Assembly: GCA_018814745.1 (NCBI GenBank)
Contig: JAHIZC010000200.1
Location: 1-7,107 of the forward strand
Length of the DNA: 7,107 bases
Direction: 5' to 3'
Origin: Candidatus Omnitrophota bacterium
GTDB taxonomy: Bacteria > Omnitrophota > Gorgyraeia > Gygaellales > Profunditerraquicolaceae
The position numbers and the translations under genes are program-made. This document shows, one piece after another, positions 5,134-7,107 of this stretch. The notes beneath the pieces were generated by a model. The model had not been told where the DNA came from. It saw only the letters and a program-made list of their open reading frames with translations, and did not search any database. Every line of letters begins with the position of its first letter. Within the stretch, counting starts at the first letter, position 1.

Positions 5134-6060
5134 ATGAATAAATTACGGGTGGGAGTTATCGGAGTAGGCTACCTAGGCGGTTTTCACGCAAAAACATACC
5201 AGGAAATTGAAAATTGTTCCCTGGTAGGCGTATGCGATACAAATCATGCTCGCCTCAGTGAAATATCCCAAAGCCTGAATGTCCCCGGTTACAAGAACTA
5301 TCAGGACTTCTTTGATAAAGTGGATGCCGTGAGCATAGCCACCCCTACCATACTGCATCATACAATTGCCCTTGATTTTCTGCGCAATAATAAACATATT
5401 TTGGTAGAGAAACCCTTCACTACTAACCTCAAAGAAGCCTCTACTCTGATAAAGGAGGCAAGACGCAGAAAACTCACCCTACAGGTAGGTCATATCGAAA
5501 GGTTCAACTCCGCTTTCTCTGCTACCAAGAAAATTATAAAAAACCCTCAATTCATCGAATGCCACCGCCTGAGCATCTTCCCAAAGCGTTCTCTGGATGT
5601 AGGTGTGGTTTTAGATATCATGATCCATGACATAGATATTATATTGGGCCTGGTGGACTCTAGAATCAGAAGGATCGAATCTTTGGGTGTTAAGGTACTG
5701 ACTGATTTCGAAGATATCGCTAATGCACGAATTACTTTTGCAAACGGATGCGTGGCTAATCTTACCGCCAGCCGGGTATCCGATGAAATCATGCGAAAGA
5801 TTAGGATTTTCCAGGAGAATACCTATATTTCCCTGGATTATAAAGAAGCAGCGGCTTGCGTATACAGAAAAGGCAGACTCAACATTACTAAAGAAAATTT
5901 ACCGATTGAAAAAGAGCAGCCTTTGAAGAAAGAGCTGGAATCTTTCGTCGACTGCGTGATGCATCATAAACAGCCTGTAGTCTCAGGCCCTGTTGCCGCC
6001 CAAGCACTCGCGGTTGCTTTAAAAATCGGGAATCAGATATGTCGCAAAGGCAGATCTTAA
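5134..6060 (+). CDS. Gfo/Idh/MocA-family oxidoreductase, possibly a UDP-GlcNAc 3-dehydrogenase (GnnA-like)
   Basis: This is an NAD(P)-dependent sugar oxidoreductase of 308 residues. The N-terminal Rossmann domain has GVIGVGYLGGFHAKTY (7-22) as dinucleotide loop, VCDTN (33-37) at the end of the second strand, IATPT (68-72) and the family EKP motif (92-94, Lys93). The second domain has VGHIERFN (118-125) and DIMIHDIDI (161-169), containing the probable catalytic His165. I chose ATG 5134 because the glycine motif should lie a few residues from the N-terminus and the predicted promoter ends just before it. The ATG at 5125 and TTG at 5098 give in-frame longer forms, but neither has an SD and both overlap the promoter. 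The gene overlaps lpxB by 22 nt. In Acidithiobacillus and Leptospira, GnnA (same family, encoded near lpxA/lpxB) oxidises UDP-GlcNAc at C3 to make 3-amino lipid A. No GnnB aminotransferase is visible here, so the substrate is unproven. Confidence 0.9.
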   Translation: MNKLRVGVIGVGYLGGFHAKTYQEIENCSLVGVCDTNHARLSEISQSLNVPGYKNYQDFFDKVDAVSIATPTILHHTIALDFLRNNKHILVEKPFTTNLKEASTLIKEARRRKLTLQVGHIERFNSAFSATKKIIKNPQFIECHRLSIFPKRSLDVGVVLDIMIHDIDIILGLVDSRIRRIESLGVKVLTDFEDIANARITFANGCVANLTASRVSDEIMRKIRIFQENTYISLDYKEAAACVYRKGRLNITKENLPIEKEQPLKKELESFVDCVMHHKQPVVSGPVAAQALAVALKIGNQICRKGRS

Positions 6061-7107
6061 TTATCTGCGGAGAGGCCTCGGGCGATCTCAACGCCGGTAA
6101 TCTTACCAAAAACATCCTAAAAATTGATCCTGATATAAAAATCCTTGGAGTCGGCGGTCCGCACTTACGAAGTGTGGGCGCAAATATCTTTTATGACATA
6201 AAGGACCTGGCGGCTATCGGTTTATTTGACGTATTAGGCAAACTCCCCAGATTTATTAAACTCCAGAGTTTGATTCTTAGCAAAATCAAACGATACAAAC
6301 CGGATGCGATCATCTTCGTCGATTTTTCGGGTTTTAATTTACGTTTAGCTAAAAAAATCAATAACAGAATCCCTACTATATATTATATCAGCCCCCAGGT
6401 CTGGGCATCAAGAGAGGGCAGAATCAAGACCATAAAAAAGTATATCAGTAAAATGATCGTGATCTTCAAATTTGAAGAGGAATTCTACAGAAGGCATGGG
6501 GTAAGCGTAGATTTTGTAGGCCATCCATTACTGGATACGGTAAAACCATCGACGAATAGAGAAGAATTCTTAAGAAAATTCAATCTATCAACTGCACAAA
6601 AAACCATCGCTCTCCTGCCCGGCTCACGCGCTACTGAAGTAAAAAATATCCTGCCGATAATGCTCGGGGCTTGCGTTGATATTGCGGGTAAATTTGCCAA
6701 TACGCAATTTATTATCGTCAAATCTCCCCAGGTAAATCAGGATATCTACAATTCTAAAATCAAGGGAGTGAACCTGAACCTACAGATTATCGAAGGCAAG
6801 GTTTATGACTGCCTTAATGCATCTGATTTTTGTCTGGTTGCTTCAGGCACGGCTACCTTAGAAACAGCGATCATGGAGAAACCCTTTTTGATTATCTATA
6901 AAATGCCGCTTTTGAATTATCTGCTCTACCGCCCGCAGGTCAAGGTTCCATTTATCGGCATAGTCAATATAGTGGCGAAAAGAAAAATCGTCCCGGAATT
7001 TATCCAATTTCAGGCAACGCCGAAAAAAATCGCAGAGGAAACCATAAAATTTCTCGAGCACCCCTTTAAAATGAAAGAGTTAGAACAAGCGATATCAAGA
7101 ATAAAGC
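6039..7107 (+). CDS. lpxB: Lipid-A-disaccharide synthase LpxB, 3' end cut by the window
   Basis: LpxB (GT19 family) joins UDP-diacylglucosamine and lipid X at the inner face of the cytoplasmic membrane to form the beta-1,6 disaccharide of lipid A. The 356 residues present, of about 380 expected, show CGEASGD (10-16), GVGGPHLRSVGA (37-48), AAIGLFDVL (58-66), FVDFSGFNLRLA (93-104), YISPQVWASREGR (116-128), FVGHPLLDTV (159-168), LLPGSRATE (192-200), ASGTATLETA (268-277) and the C-terminal nucleotide-binding tail FIGIVNIVAKRKIVPEFIQ (305-323). Residue 124 is Ser where the family usually has Trp (VWAWR); a base check would tell a true change from an error. ATG at 6039 lies inside the oxidoreductase gene (22-nt overlap) after a weak GGGA, implying translational coupling. 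The reading frame is open at the window edge, with no stop. Confidence 0.96.
   Translation, partial: MSQRQILIICGEASGDLNAGNLTKNILKIDPDIKILGVGGPHLRSVGANIFYDIKDLAAIGLFDVLGKLPRFIKLQSLILSKIKRYKPDAIIFVDFSGFNLRLAKKINNRIPTIYYISPQVWASREGRIKTIKKYISKMIVIFKFEEEFYRRHGVSVDFVGHPLLDTVKPSTNREEFLRKFNLSTAQKTIALLPGSRATEVKNILPIMLGACVDIAGKFANTQFIIVKSPQVNQDIYNSKIKGVNLNLQIIEGKVYDCLNASDFCLVASGTATLETAIMEKPFLIIYKMPLLNYLLYRPQVKVPFIGIVNIVAKRKIVPEFIQFQATPKKIAEETIKFLEHPFKMKELEQAISRIK

Noticed and set aside
5888..6115. Minus-strand open frame across the oxidoreductase/lpxB junction
   Set aside because: Shadow of two well-supported overlapping plus-strand genes.

Overview
The window reads as a chromosomal segment of a Gram-negative (lipid A-making) bacterium. 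It joins a translation operon to a lipid A region and holds no phage, plasmid, transposase or defence gene. The moderately AT-rich composition, a short single-core EF-Ts, lpxB paired with a Gfo/Idh oxidoreductase, the 20-bp CCTGCC/GGCAGG palindrome and the degenerate GTAACTC-type intergenic repeats together suggest an uncultivated lineage such as Omnitrophota (formerly OP3). That placement is inference from gene content and remembered genome style; no marker was compared.

Left part (minus strand, transcribed right to left): promoter, roughly 210-nt structured leader, rpsB (ribosomal protein S2), tsf (EF-Ts), pyrH (UMP kinase), frr (ribosome recycling factor), then a heptad-repeat inverted repeat and tRNA-Lys(TTT). 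The order rpsB-tsf-pyrH-frr is the classic bacterial one. Spacing is tight: 7 nt between rpsB and tsf, a TAATG overlap between tsf and pyrH, and 13 nt between pyrH and frr. S2 starts at an internal GTG with a strong Shine-Dalgarno (SD) rather than at the longer ATG, and carries an unusual charged C-terminal tail of about 70 residues. EF-Ts is short.

Middle part: msbA (ABC lipid flippase/exporter family, minus strand) ends one base before the -35 hexamer of the rpsB promoter. Its own promoter lies in a 156-bp divergent intergenic region. Right part (plus strand): from the same intergenic region a second promoter drives a Gfo/Idh/MocA oxidoreductase, probably on a leaderless mRNA. This gene overlaps lpxB (lipid-A-disaccharide synthase) by 22 nt, and lpxB runs off the window end. 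A plausible reading is that the oxidoreductase acts on a lipid A sugar nucleotide (GnnA-like), LpxB joins the acylated sugars, and the MsbA-type transporter flips the product.

The most unusual non-coding region is the rpsB leader (about 2939-3149). It contains a long imperfect inverted repeat, a 20-bp perfect palindrome, and three copies of an ATAACTTA/TAAGTTAT element arranged so that the middle copy can pair with either outer copy. That is the geometry of a two-state RNA switch or of a nested mobile repeat. All three promoters called here share an extended -10 (TGn) and a TTGnnA -35. Apart from these points the window is ordinary housekeeping sequence.
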